Shown: positions 16,269-24,381, numbered from the stretch's first letter. The stretch is 40,412 nt of DNA from Bacteroidales bacterium (GCA_017483575.1 JAFUWF010000014.1:1-40412); one strand, 5' to 3'. Program-made: numbers and translations. Notes: a model not told the origin generated them from the sequence alone.

Positions 16269-16919
16269 ATGAAAAACAAGGAATTGCAAGAGCTCTTCGC
16301 TGCCAAGCGCACCACCGAGGCCAACCGCCGCCGCCAGGCGGAGCTGCGCCAGAAGCTCGAGGCCGCAGCAGCCCCCGCCGCACCGGCGAAGACCCGCCGC
16401 CTATGGCCCGTGTGGGCCGGCGCCGCCGCTGCCAGCATCGCCCTGCTGATAGCCACCCTGCCCCTGCTCATCACCAACAGCCAGCCCACTTCCATACCGA
16501 TAGCCCAAGCCAACGTGCCGGAGGTGCAAAAAGAGGAGGTCGTCGAAGAGACCCTGACCGCCACTCCGGCCCGTCCCGCCAGCGCCGTCGCTGTTGCCGT
16601 CAGCAGACACAAGGCAACTACCGCAGGCGAGCCCACCCTCGACCTCGCCGCCACCGAAGAAGAAGCAGAGCCCCTCTTCGAGACCGGGGAAGAACCCTTC
16701 ATAGAAGCCCCGGCCCTCGACCTTGCCGACAACACCACCCCCCAACCTCAGCCCTCCACCGCTCCGCGCATCCACCACCGCACCAGCACACGCATGGTCA
16801 GCGGCAACAGCAGCGAAACTCCCGCCAAGGAGACCCTCACCGTCGGCGAGGCCCTCGCCCAAGTCCTCAGCTCCGGCAACAGCTCACCCCTCATCCTGAA
16901 GAAAATAGAATTGTCATAA
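16269..16919 (+). CDS. Putative single-TM anti-sigma factor, cassette 1
   Basis: A 216-residue protein. The N-terminal cytoplasmic part starts KNKELQELFAAKR with coiled-coil-like Arg/Gln/Glu helices. One membrane segment lies at about 57-75 (AAAASIALLIATLPLLI). A long Pro/Thr/Glu-rich periplasmic region follows. The start motif (KELQxLFxAKR), topology and position match the paralogue at 18912. An anti-sigma role is inferred from its place directly behind an ECF sigma gene; no zinc or FecR motif is present. Confidence 0.7.
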   Translation: MKNKELQELFAAKRTTEANRRRQAELRQKLEAAAAPAAPAKTRRLWPVWAGAAAASIALLIATLPLLITNSQPTSIPIAQANVPEVQKEEVVEETLTATPARPASAVAVAVSRHKATTAGEPTLDLAATEEEAEPLFETGEEPFIEAPALDLADNTTPQPQPSTAPRIHHRTSTRMVSGNSSETPAKETLTVGEALAQVLSSGNSSPLILKKIELS

Positions 16920-16948
16920 ATCATTAACCTTTAATCATCACCCACATC

Positions 16949-18307
16949 ATGAAACACATAGCCAGCATACTCAAAGATGCCATTGCCTTCGTTGGCGTCG
17001 CCGCCATCGTCATCATTGTTATCTTCGCCTCCACCAGCGCCTCGGCACAGGACCTCTACCAGATAGAGCAGTCGTTCGGACACGACCACCCGGTGAACAG
17101 ACTCTACATCAGCCGTGGCTGGGACGCCCACCTGCACCAGAGCCCCAAAGGCACCCAGACCCGCGTGGTGGTCACCACCAGCTGCTCCGAGTTCTTCGAG
17201 GAGGGCCATGAGCCCGACCTCTTCAGTGTGAAGAAGCTCGGCAAGAAAGACGGCTGGTACTTCCTGCGTGGCAACCAGTCCATGCCCCACACCACCCGCG
17301 TGGTCATCTACACCTCGCAGACCTTCGAAACAATCGAGCTCTACGAAGATGCCCGTCTCACCATCCACCGCTACGACTTCGACTCCACCGAGCTCTACCT
17401 CACGGCCGATACCGGCGCCACCCTCGTTGTGGACACCCTGCTGAACCGTCAGAGGACGAAAATCTCGCTTCACAACGCCACCCTCGAACTGCAACACCTC
17501 GAATGCCCGGAACTCACAATCTGGTCCTATGGCGAAAGCACCGTGAACGAGAGCACCGCCGAAGGCGCCATCCGGTGCGAGAGCCAGAAACTCTTCCTGA
17601 GCAACAACACACGCAGCACCGTCGGTGCCACCGACTCGGCACGCCACGTCTATGTAATGCACAAGAAGAGACTGGACACGGAGCCGCTCATCAAAAGAGT
17701 CGACCTCGACCTCAGCCTTGGCCTTGCCATGCCCATAGGCTTCAACGACAGCCGCTACGGCTCGCCCTACAACACCAACTACACCATGGAGTACCACATC
17801 GCCCTCCACACCAACGACATGCCCCTCAACCGCAACTGGACGCCCCGCCTGTGCTGGGACTTCGGCCTCGACTTCGGCATCACCTTCGCGGGTCTCGACA
17901 ACATCGTCCGCGAACAGAACCGCCGCCTGGTGCTCGACGACTCCTACGGCGCCACACCGCCGCGCCAGCAACTCTACTGGTACTCCCTCGGCTTGCCCAT
18001 CACACTCAAGTACAAGAGCAAATGGCTCAAGCCCGTGTTCCACACCTGGTACATCCGGCTCACCCCCACCCTCAACCTCAACCAATTCTACGGTAAGCGC
18101 AGCCTCGACGAAGACAGCCATTGGAGCGACTGGGACAAGAGCCGCGTCGACATCCTCAACCGCTTCAAAGTCCGCGCCGCCATCGGAGTCAACTGCGCCA
18201 TCTCGGGCATCAACAAGATTGAATTCTTCATCGACCTCCTGCCCACCTTCAAATCCTCCGCCGATGCCCCGCAGACACGCATGATGGGACTGACGTACAC
18301 CTTCTGA
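16949..18307 (+). CDS. Exported surface/outer-membrane protein, cassette 1
   Basis: A 452-residue protein with a long signal peptide (hydrophobic AFVGVAAIVIIVIFASTSASA, cut before Q). The first half looks like the short repeated strands of a DUF2807-type beta-helix (TIHRYDFDSTELYLTADTGA, TLVVDTLL, ISLHNATLELQHL). The second half looks like an outer-membrane barrel ending in FFIDLLPTF....MMGLTYTF with a terminal Phe. It is the paralogue of the protein at 19474: both mature proteins begin QD-LY-IEQ-F. The role is unknown; it may be the signal source or the main target of the sigma/anti-sigma pair upstream, as the operon suggests. Confidence 0.72.
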   Translation: MKHIASILKDAIAFVGVAAIVIIVIFASTSASAQDLYQIEQSFGHDHPVNRLYISRGWDAHLHQSPKGTQTRVVVTTSCSEFFEEGHEPDLFSVKKLGKKDGWYFLRGNQSMPHTTRVVIYTSQTFETIELYEDARLTIHRYDFDSTELYLTADTGATLVVDTLLNRQRTKISLHNATLELQHLECPELTIWSYGESTVNESTAEGAIRCESQKLFLSNNTRSTVGATDSARHVYVMHKKRLDTEPLIKRVDLDLSLGLAMPIGFNDSRYGSPYNTNYTMEYHIALHTNDMPLNRNWTPRLCWDFGLDFGITFAGLDNIVREQNRRLVLDDSYGATPPRQQLYWYSLGLPITLKYKSKWLKPVFHTWYIRLTPTLNLNQFYGKRSLDEDSHWSDWDKSRVDILNRFKVRAAIGVNCAISGINKIEFFIDLLPTFKSSADAPQTRMMGLTYTF

Positions 18308-18334
18308 TAGAAGATACACAATTCTCACTTTTTT

Positions 18335-18360
18335 TGTAAGATTTCAGCCACTTTTGCGTT
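18335..18360 (+). promoter_or_regulatory. ECF-type promoter motif before sigma cassette 2
   Basis: TGTAAG (18335) and TGCGTT (18355) with the same 20-nt register and the same upstream TCACTTTTTTT as at 15721. The conserved pair in front of both sigma genes supports a shared regulator. Confidence 0.6.
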
Positions 18361-18391
18361 ATATAGATGTAAACCATCAGCAACGCAGAAG

Positions 18392-18901
18392 ATGACCCAA
18401 CGCCGATTCCTAGATACCCTCCTGCCCCTGCAGCCCACCATGCGAATGGTGGCGGAGCGCCTGCTGGGCGACAAGGAGGAGGCCGCGGATGCCGTGCAGG
18501 AAACCTTCGCTCGGCTGTGGGAACAACGACGGAGGGTGGCCAGGCATGTGGCCCCAGAGGCCTTCGCTATGCAGGTGCTGAAGAACCATTGCATCAGCCT
18601 GCTGCGCCAACGGCACCCCACCGAGCCGCTGGACCGCCTGGCCGAAATATCCGACGACGACGCCCGCCGCGAGTCCGAACTGCTGGAGGAACGCGCTGCC
18701 ACGCTGGACCGCCTCATGGAGCGCCTGTCCGAGGTGCAACGCAAGGCCATACACATGAAATACATCCAACAGATGAGCCACGAGCAGATGCAACAAGCGC
18801 TGGGCATGTCGAGCGCCAACGTCTACACCACCCTCTCGCGCGCCGTCGCCAACCTGAAACAAATGAAGGAACGCGAGCGAAGTCGAGCGAACCTATTATA
18901 A
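18392..18901 (+). CDS. ECF RNA polymerase sigma factor, cassette 2
   Basis: A 169-residue paralogue of the sigma factor at 15796. Region 2 is DKEEAADAVQETFARLWEQRR with AFAMQVLKNHCISLLRQR. Region 4 is LSEVQRKAIHMKYIQQMSHE with LGMSSANVYTTLSRAVANLK. It starts with ATG in MTQRRFLDTLLPLQPTM, giving nine more N-terminal residues than cassette 1. The last residues (KERERSRANLL) are encoded by GAACGCGAG-CGAAG-TCGAGCGA, which resembles the 39-bp tandem unit at the window's right end. The anti-sigma gene follows after ten bases. Confidence 0.9.
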   Translation: MTQRRFLDTLLPLQPTMRMVAERLLGDKEEAADAVQETFARLWEQRRRVARHVAPEAFAMQVLKNHCISLLRQRHPTEPLDRLAEISDDDARRESELLEERAATLDRLMERLSEVQRKAIHMKYIQQMSHEQMQQALGMSSANVYTTLSRAVANLKQMKERERSRANLL

Positions 18902-18911
18902 ATGATACACC

Positions 18912-19469
18912 ATGGAAGATAAAGAATTGCAACAACTGTTCGACGCCAAACGCTGGCAAGAGGAGAACCAACGCCAGCAGGAGTCCATCGCCGCCGCCAC
19001 CGCAGGCCACCGCCGCTGGCTGGGCTGGGGCGTCGCCGCCGCCGTGATGATTGGCCTGCTGGGGCTGACCCCGCTGCTTCGCAGCGAAGAAAAAGAGGCG
19101 GTGCTTGTGGCAGAGGCCGGAGAGGTTATAGAAGAAATAGAGGCGATAGAAACTATAGAAAATCTAGAAAATCTAGAAAATTTAGAAAATCTAGAAAAGC
19201 CAGAGCCTATCCCCTCTATCGAATCTATCCCCTCTATCCCTTCTACCCCCTCTATCCCCTCCCCCACGCAGGCGGCACCTGCCCCCGCCACCCCCGCCGC
19301 ACCCCCTACCCCTGCCGCTCCCCGCATACATCGCCGCCGCGGCACCCTCCTGGCCGAAACGGCACGGCAGCCGGAACGCCCGAAGGTGTCGCCCCTCATT
19401 GCACACTACCTCGACATCCCCGACAGCATCAACTTCACCTCCAACATCGTCATTCCATTAAAAAAATAG
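18912..19469 (+). CDS. Putative single-TM anti-sigma factor with repeat-encoded linker, cassette 2
   Basis: A 185-residue paralogue of the protein at 16269. It starts EDKELQQLFDAKR, has one membrane segment at about 36-53 (LGWGVAAAVMIGLLGLTPL), then a periplasmic tail. Residues 72-118 are built of repeats: an acidic run with IENLENLENLENLE, then a Pro run IPSIESIPSIPSTPSIPS. These come from a purine-rich array followed by a pyrimidine-rich one, the same design as the inverted arrays elsewhere. The conserved C-terminal part (LLAETARQPERPKVSPLIAH) follows. The linker is likely extended and may vary in length. The anti-sigma function is inferred from context. Confidence 0.7.
   Translation: MEDKELQQLFDAKRWQEENQRQQESIAAATAGHRRWLGWGVAAAVMIGLLGLTPLLRSEEKEAVLVAEAGEVIEEIEAIETIENLENLENLENLEKPEPIPSIESIPSIPSTPSIPSPTQAAPAPATPAAPPTPAAPRIHRRRGTLLAETARQPERPKVSPLIAHYLDIPDSINFTSNIVIPLKK
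19125..19265. repeat. Purine array then pyrimidine array in the anti-sigma gene
   Basis: 19125-19199 is built of ATAGAAA and TAGAAAATC (9-nt period, about four copies); 19206-19265 is built of CTCTATCCC units. GATAGA and TCTATC segments are complementary, so partial hairpins can form. It is translated in frame. Confidence 0.8.
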
Positions 19470-19473
19470 CACC

Positions 19474-20706
19474 ATGAAAAAGACCCTCTTTTCCACAATC
19501 CTGTTCTTCATTTTTCAATTTTCTGCAAGTGCACAGGACGACCTCTACGTCATCGAGCAGGCCTTCCCCGTGGCCATACGCCAACTGACGGTGGTCGAGG
19601 GCTGGACCCTCCGCCTCGCCTACACCCCCGGCGAGGACTCGACGCGCGTCGCCGTGGTCACCCCCTGCCCCTACTACTTCGCCGAGGGCAAGGAACCCAC
19701 CGTCGTCGCGCTCGAGGGCGACAAACTCCACATCCTCACCAACCGCACCATGCCTCCGGGCACGACGGTCGAAGTGCGCTACCCCGAACCGCTGGACGTC
19801 GTCATGGCCACGGGCCACGTGCACCTGGACACCCTCCACATGCAGCTGCGCAGCCAGGGCCCCCGCGCCGCCGCCGTCATGGTGGCCGGACGCAACTCAA
19901 GGCTGGAAATCGACTACCTTGAAGCCGACGGCGACCTCGGCGTGGAATGCCGCGACGAGGGCTCCCGGGTGGAGATAGGCACCCTGCGCTGCCGCCAACT
20001 CCTCGTCGACGAACGCCATCGGGAACGGGTCAAGGTGCAACGCCTGCAGGCCGACAGCCTCGTGGTGGTGCCTCATCATTGGTGGAACGACATCAACTGG
20101 TACCTCAACACCATCATCATCGACGGTAAGATCGGCGTTGCCGGATTGATGAGCAGCGAAAGCACGCCCTACTCCACCTCCATGATGGCATCCTTCAACA
20201 TATTGGGGCGCTGGCTCGAAATACCCATGCCCAACCGCTGGCGCTTCGAAGCCCAATTCGGCATAGGGTTCAATTTCCAAAAGTTGTCCTACGATGTGTT
20301 GTTCGACGACGACCGCCTCGTCTTCAACCCCAACAACACCGTCGACCACCCGATAACCTTCATCGGTCAAACATATCTCGCCCTGCCTCTCAAACTGCAG
20401 TACCGTCCAAAGAACAGAAAGGTCCGAGTATTCTCCAACCACCTCGACCTTCACCTCACACCAATGCTCAGCCTCGCCGATCAAATAGATAGATTCAGCA
20501 GCGGCACAAATTATTCTAAAAAGGCCAACCTCCACAGCCGTTTCCAACTGCGCCTGGGATTGAGCAACACCTGTCTGGCCTCCGTTAGGGGCGACGTCAT
20601 CTCCGGCGGCATCACGTGGGAGGTCTTCGTCGACCTCCTGCCCACCTACCGCCCCTCCGCCGGCGCAAAAGGGATGCACCAGATAGGCTTCGCCCTCCAT
20701 TTTTAA
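19474..20706 (+). CDS. Exported surface/outer-membrane protein, cassette 2
   Basis: A 410-residue paralogue of the protein at 16949. Signal peptide MKKTLFSTILFFIFQFSASA is cut before Q; its IFQFS is encoded by TTTTTCAATTTTC, close to one heptamer unit. The mature start is QDDLYVIEQAF. A beta-helix-like half (VVMATGHVHLDTLHMQL, SRLEIDYLEADGDL, SRVEIGTLRCRQL) is followed by a barrel half ending FVDLLPTYRPSAG and MHQIGFALHF. The gene follows the anti-sigma stop by four bases. The function is unknown. A DUF2807/adhesin-like name for the first half is tentative. Confidence 0.72.
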   Translation: MKKTLFSTILFFIFQFSASAQDDLYVIEQAFPVAIRQLTVVEGWTLRLAYTPGEDSTRVAVVTPCPYYFAEGKEPTVVALEGDKLHILTNRTMPPGTTVEVRYPEPLDVVMATGHVHLDTLHMQLRSQGPRAAAVMVAGRNSRLEIDYLEADGDLGVECRDEGSRVEIGTLRCRQLLVDERHRERVKVQRLQADSLVVVPHHWWNDINWYLNTIIIDGKIGVAGLMSSESTPYSTSMMASFNILGRWLEIPMPNRWRFEAQFGIGFNFQKLSYDVLFDDDRLVFNPNNTVDHPITFIGQTYLALPLKLQYRPKNRKVRVFSNHLDLHLTPMLSLADQIDRFSSGTNYSKKANLHSRFQLRLGLSNTCLASVRGDVISGGITWEVFVDLLPTYRPSAGAKGMHQIGFALHF

Positions 20707-20709
20707 ACC

Positions 20710-20804
20710 CACCATCCACCCACCAACACCCTACCATCTCCAACCGTGGTAGGACATGGGTAGGAGTTGGGTAGGAGTTGGTAAGGAGATGGTAAGGAGA
20801 TGGT
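20710..20804. repeat. Intergenic inverted stutter array with CCGTGGT centre
   Basis: A C-rich arm (20710-20743, ACCATCC/ACCCACCAAC/CCTACCATCTCC) meets a G-rich arm (20748-20804, GGGTAGGAGTT and GGTAAGGAGAT repeated) across CCGTGGT. A sister element with the same centre is at 28175-28250. Confidence 0.8.
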
Positions 20805-20846
20805 ACTGATTATGTGCCTGTTACAGACACCGAAAATATTCACTAA

Positions 20847-20886
20847 ACGCAGAAACGACACTCAACCAATGGGTTAAGTGCCGTTT
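20847..20886. terminator. Probable bidirectional terminator between converging genes
   Basis: AAACGACACTCAACC pairs with GGGTTAAGTGCCGTTTT with two mismatches around a three-base loop. T-rich on the plus side, A-rich start giving T on the minus side. It lies between the cassette 2 gene and the exonuclease gene. Confidence 0.6.
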
Positions 20887-20929
20887 TATGCTTGTAACGC
20901 GTTGATTTCCAATACAGGTTCCGTTGGCG

Positions 20930-21790
20930 TTATTTGGAGCCGAAATGGGATTTCAGGGCGTCGATTTTTTTCTGTTTGCGACGGTCCCAGATCTGGGAGA
21001 TGAGCTTTTTGGTGGAGAGGGGGAAGTCTGACTTCATCATCCAGTCGTAGTAGGAAGGTTCCTGCTCGAAGATCTGTTCGACGGACTTGCCTTTGTGTTT
21101 GCCGAAGTTGAAAACCTCGTGGCGTTGGGCGTCGTAGCCGATGTGGCCCACGAGGTCGGCCCACTGCTGGTTGCAGGTGAAGCGGCTGAGGGCGTCGATG
21201 TCGTTGACGACGGGCTGGGTGACCTTGCCGGAGCGGTCCTTATAGTCTACGCCCTGATAGCGGTCCAGCTGGGCTTTGAGCACCTCGTAGGTGGCGATGG
21301 TGTCGGCGGCGGCGGAGTGGGCGTTCTCGAGGTCCTTGTCGCAATAGAAGCGGTAGGCGGCGATGAGGGTGCGTTGTTCCATCTGGTGGAAGATGTTCTG
21401 CACGTCGACCAGACGGCGGCAGGAGAGGTCGAGGTCGTAGCCTGCACGGAGGAACTCCTCGACGAGCAGAGGCACGTCGAACTTGTTGCTGTTGTAACCC
21501 GCGAGGTCGGCATCGCCGATATATTCCAGCAGGCTGGGAGCCAGTTCCTTGAAGGAGGGTTTGTCCTTGACGTCGTCGTCGGTAATGCCGTGGACGGCCG
21601 TGGTTAGTTCGGGGATGTGGACGGTATTGCCCTGGGCGTCGACGGGACGCACGCGTTCCACGCGGGTGTCGGTGCTGTTGTCCGGCATCACCTTGTGGAG
21701 ACATATTTCGACGATGTGGTCGGAGCCGACCTGCACACCGGTGGTTTCGAGGTCGAAGAAGATGATGGGTTTGGTGAGGTTGAGTTCCAT
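20930..21790 (-). CDS. DEDDh 3'-5' exonuclease (DnaQ/ExoX-like)
   Basis: A 286-residue cytoplasmic nuclease. Exo I is FFDLETTG (D13, E15), Exo II is LAGYNSNKFDVPLL and Exo III is AHSAAADT, with the catalytic His of the DEDDh type. The C-terminal part (FNFGKHKGKSVEQIFEQEP...WMMKSDFPLSTK) is the small domain also found at the end of ExoX-type exonucleases. It is the usual stand-alone proofreading/repair type rather than a polymerase subunit. It is last of four closely spaced minus-strand genes; the 37-bp gap upstream holds an A/T-rich AATCTATA repeat. Confidence 0.85.
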   Translation of the reverse strand: MELNLTKPIIFFDLETTGVQVGSDHIVEICLHKVMPDNSTDTRVERVRPVDAQGNTVHIPELTTAVHGITDDDVKDKPSFKELAPSLLEYIGDADLAGYNSNKFDVPLLVEEFLRAGYDLDLSCRRLVDVQNIFHQMEQRTLIAAYRFYCDKDLENAHSAAADTIATYEVLKAQLDRYQGVDYKDRSGKVTQPVVNDIDALSRFTCNQQWADLVGHIGYDAQRHEVFNFGKHKGKSVEQIFEQEPSYYDWMMKSDFPLSTKKLISQIWDRRKQKKIDALKSHFGSK

Positions 21791-21827
21791 ATTATTATTT
21801 ATATAGATATTATAGATTCAATAGAAA

Positions 21828-22646
21828 TTATAGATTCTTTACGGTCTGTCGGATGGCCACGAGGTGCTCGAGAAGGGGCTCGGCGAGGTCGAGGCGGAGC
21901 ATGTTGGCGCCGTCGCTCTTGGCGCGGCCAGGGTCGGGATGGGTTTCCATGAAGATGCCGTCGGCGCCCACGGCGATGGCGGCGCGGCCCATGGTCTCGA
22001 TCATGTCGGGGCGGCCACCGGTGACGCCGGCGCTCTGGTTGGGCTGTTGGAGCGAGTGGGTGATGTCCACCACCACGGGTACCCTGTTGTACTGCATGGT
22101 GGGCACTCCGCGGAAGTCGACAACGAGGTCCTGGTAGCCGAAGGTGGTGCCGCGCTCGGTGAGCATGAAGTTCTCGCATCCGAAGGCACGCATCTTGTCG
22201 GAGACCTGCTTCATGGCCTCGGGCGAGAGGAACTGACCCTTCTTGACGTTGACGCAACGGCCCGTGCGGGCGGCGGCATGAAGCAGCTCGGTCTGGCGGC
22301 AGAGGAAGGCGGGGATCTGCAGCACATCGACGTATTCGGCGGCCATCTCGGCCTCGGCCTCGCTGTGGATGTCGGTCACCACGGGGACATTGTACCGCTG
22401 ACGGATGGTACGCAGAATCTCGAGGCCCTCGCGGTCGCCGATGCCGGTGAAGGAATCGACGCTGGAACGATTGGCCTTGCGGTAGCTGGCCTTGAAGGCA
22501 AAAGGAATCTGCAGGCGATTGGTGATGGCGAGGAGCCGTTCGCACACCTGGAAGGGGTTTTCGTGGTCCTCAATCACACAAGGACCGGCAATTAGGAAGA
22601 AATTGCCGGTCGCTTGATGGGTTAATAATGGTAAGTCTGGATACAT
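21828..22646 (-). CDS. kdsA: 3-deoxy-8-phosphooctulonate (KDO-8-P) synthase
   Basis: KdsA condenses phosphoenolpyruvate with arabinose 5-phosphate to KDO 8-phosphate for lipopolysaccharide core synthesis. The 272-residue product has FFLIAGPCVIED, FKASYRKANRSS, VPVVTDIHS, LQIPAFLCRQT, KKGQFLSPE, ERGTTFGY and DGIFMETHPDP. Cys23 in GPC stands where metal-independent enzymes such as that of E. coli have Asn, so this should be a metal-dependent KdsA. The length is normal. It is nine bases behind the four-helix-bundle gene in an operon-like run. Confidence 0.95.
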   Translation of the reverse strand: MYPDLPLLTHQATGNFFLIAGPCVIEDHENPFQVCERLLAITNRLQIPFAFKASYRKANRSSVDSFTGIGDREGLEILRTIRQRYNVPVVTDIHSEAEAEMAAEYVDVLQIPAFLCRQTELLHAAARTGRCVNVKKGQFLSPEAMKQVSDKMRAFGCENFMLTERGTTFGYQDLVVDFRGVPTMQYNRVPVVVDITHSLQQPNQSAGVTGGRPDMIETMGRAAIAVGADGIFMETHPDPGRAKSDGANMLRLDLAEPLLEHLVAIRQTVKNL

Positions 22647-22655
22647 AAATATGTA

Positions 22656-23108
22656 TTAATAAGACATCTCTTCGTTGGCGTAGGGGTCAGTCGGTTCGTC
22701 GTCGGTTTGCTCATGACGACGCTCGGACGAACGCTGGAGCGAAATGATGAGGGCACCAAGCATGCGGGTGAGCTCCATGAGGTACTCACGCGACTGGTTG
22801 TGCTGCTCGTCATTCATAAAGCCCAGGTTGTGAGCCACCTCAGTGTAGACGACGCACTCGCGGATGGCCGTTTTGGCAATCTTCAGGTAGTGGTCGAACT
22901 GGCTCTTGCTACGGCTCGAACCCTCGGCGATGTTGAGGGCGATGTCGTAGGACGAGTGACAGAACGAGGCAGCGAGGTTCTTTTCACTCTCGTTGCGGGG
23001 GACTCCCACCTGGTTCGACACCCAAGTGGCGTAATCGGTAGCTTTGGCATAGACACGCAAATCCTCAAAACGGAAAAAGCTGACGGTTCTTTCTTCTTGT
23101 TGCTCCAT
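22656..23108 (-). CDS. Four-helix-bundle protein (23S rRNA IVS-like family)
   Basis: A 150-residue protein with the family signatures FRFEDLRVYAKATDYA, NIAEGSSRSKSQFDHYLKIAK and IRECVVYTEVAHNLG. The fold is a four-helix bundle first seen in proteins encoded by intervening sequences of 23S rRNA; free-standing copies like this are common in Bacteroidota and have no proven function. The C-terminal 25 residues are hydrophilic. Its place between a DHOD-like gene and kdsA, nine bases from kdsA, suggests cotranscription rather than a shared pathway. No rRNA sequence is nearby. Confidence 0.85.
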   Translation of the reverse strand: MEQQEERTVSFFRFEDLRVYAKATDYATWVSNQVGVPRNESEKNLAASFCHSSYDIALNIAEGSSRSKSQFDHYLKIAKTAIRECVVYTEVAHNLGFMNDEQHNQSREYLMELTRMLGALIISLQRSSERRHEQTDDEPTDPYANEEMSY

Positions 23109-23158
23109 GATTTTGTAATTTTGGGTTTAATGAATATTCAATATTGATTTATCTTGAC

Positions 23159-24142
23159 TCAAACTATTTCTGCGAAATATTTCATAAACTGGGTACGCAT
23201 GGCCACCGAGGCCTTGTCGTTGGGCTGCACGGCCAGTTTGCCACGGAACTGGCTCAGGCTGTTGTAGCCTTTCTTCTCCATCCAGGCGGCGAGGCCCTGG
23301 TTGAGCTGGGCGATGACGTCGATACCGTTCTTGTAGAGGCTGCTGACCACCTGCACGGTGGTGGCGCCGGCAAGGAGCATCTTCACCACGTCGTCGGAAG
23401 TGTAGATACCCGTCGAGGCGGAGATGTCGCAACGCATCTTCTTGCTCAGGATGGCCACCCAGCGGAGGGTGTTGTAGATGTCTTCGGGGTTGGAGAGATA
23501 GGAGGCATTCTGCAGGCTCTCTTTCTCGATGTCGATGTCCACCTGGACACTCTTGTTGAACATGGTAACACCCTGGATACCCATCCAACTGAGCTGCTGC
23601 ATCTGCTTGGCCATGTCAGTGAAGTAGGTGCCCACCTTGATGCTGATGGGAATGCTGATGGATTTACGCAGGGTATTGATAATCTGCGAGAAGGTGCGCT
23701 CCACATCGTCGGCCGAAAGGGAGGTCTCGTAGGGCAGGATGGCCATGTTGAGCTCCAAGGCGTCGCAGCCGGCCTCCTGGAACTTGATGGCGTAGGTGAG
23801 CCAGTTCTCGTAGGAGAAGCAGTTGATGCTGCCGATGACGGGGATGGAGAGACGCTTCTTGGCATCGCGGATCATCTGGAAATGCTTGCTCAGCGAGTCG
23901 TCGGCCACATGGGCGGCGATGTACTCGTAGCTGTCGCCGTAGTTGTCGGTGGGGGCAAAGACGTGGGTATTGCGCTTGATATCGTAGATAATCTGTTCTT
24001 CAAAGACTGATTTGAGGATGACGGCACCTGCACCGGCCTTCTCCATGGCGACCATATTGTCGACATCGGCGGTCAGTCCGCAACTGCCAGCGATGATAGG
24101 ACTCTTGAGGTCCAATCCGAGGTATTTTGTGCTAGTATCCAT
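23159..24142 (-). CDS. Dihydroorotate dehydrogenase-like flavoprotein
   Basis: A 327-residue TIM-barrel protein of the DHOD-like family: YLGLDLKSPIIAGSCGLT, AGAGAVILKSVFEEQI, SIPVIGSINCFSYENW, DALELNMAILPYE, ISIKVGTYFTD and GATTVQVVSSLYKNG with the FMN phosphate region. The usual NxSCPN segment holding the catalytic Ser/Cys is replaced by NMAILPY, so true dihydroorotate oxidation is doubtful. Close homologues in Bacteroidota are normally annotated only as DHOD-like. It is first in the run toward kdsA, with a TATCTTTG promoter box upstream. A pyrC gene is in the window but 5.6 kb away. Confidence 0.8.
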   Translation of the reverse strand: MDTSTKYLGLDLKSPIIAGSCGLTADVDNMVAMEKAGAGAVILKSVFEEQIIYDIKRNTHVFAPTDNYGDSYEYIAAHVADDSLSKHFQMIRDAKKRLSIPVIGSINCFSYENWLTYAIKFQEAGCDALELNMAILPYETSLSADDVERTFSQIINTLRKSISIPISIKVGTYFTDMAKQMQQLSWMGIQGVTMFNKSVQVDIDIEKESLQNASYLSNPEDIYNTLRWVAILSKKMRCDISASTGIYTSDDVVKMLLAGATTVQVVSSLYKNGIDVIAQLNQGLAAWMEKKGYNSLSQFRGKLAVQPNDKASVAMRTQFMKYFAEIV

Positions 24143-24215
24143 AGTATACTTTTTGCTTTATTTTTTCGTTAAAATTATAATTTTTCCACTTTATACACTC
24201 ACAAATTTCAACTTG

Positions 24216-24242
24216 CAAAGATATGTAAAATATATTTACAAA
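24216..24242 (-). promoter_or_regulatory. Promoter of the DHOD-like gene
   Basis: TATCTTTG on the minus strand (24216-24223). The nearest TTTG (24239-24242) is only 15 nt upstream, so the -33 element is uncertain. Confidence 0.45.
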
Positions 24243-24381
24243 AAAAATTTTTTTTCACTTTTTTTAACAATAACAGCATAACAAACTGAATATCAACCAT
24301 ATTTTTTTATCCATTTTTTAAAATCCAGGGCTTTTAGAGACGCAACTTTCAACTTTCCTTCTTCAATTCATAAAAAATTTG

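Noticed and set aside
22656-23108. A 23S rRNA intervening sequence
   Set aside because: The protein belongs to that family, but no rRNA flanks it; it is a free-standing gene in an operon-like run.
24243-24275. Third ECF promoter motif (TCACTTTTTTTAACAATAAC)
   Set aside because: It shares the T-run and TCAC with the two sigma promoters but lacks TGTAAG and TGCGT.
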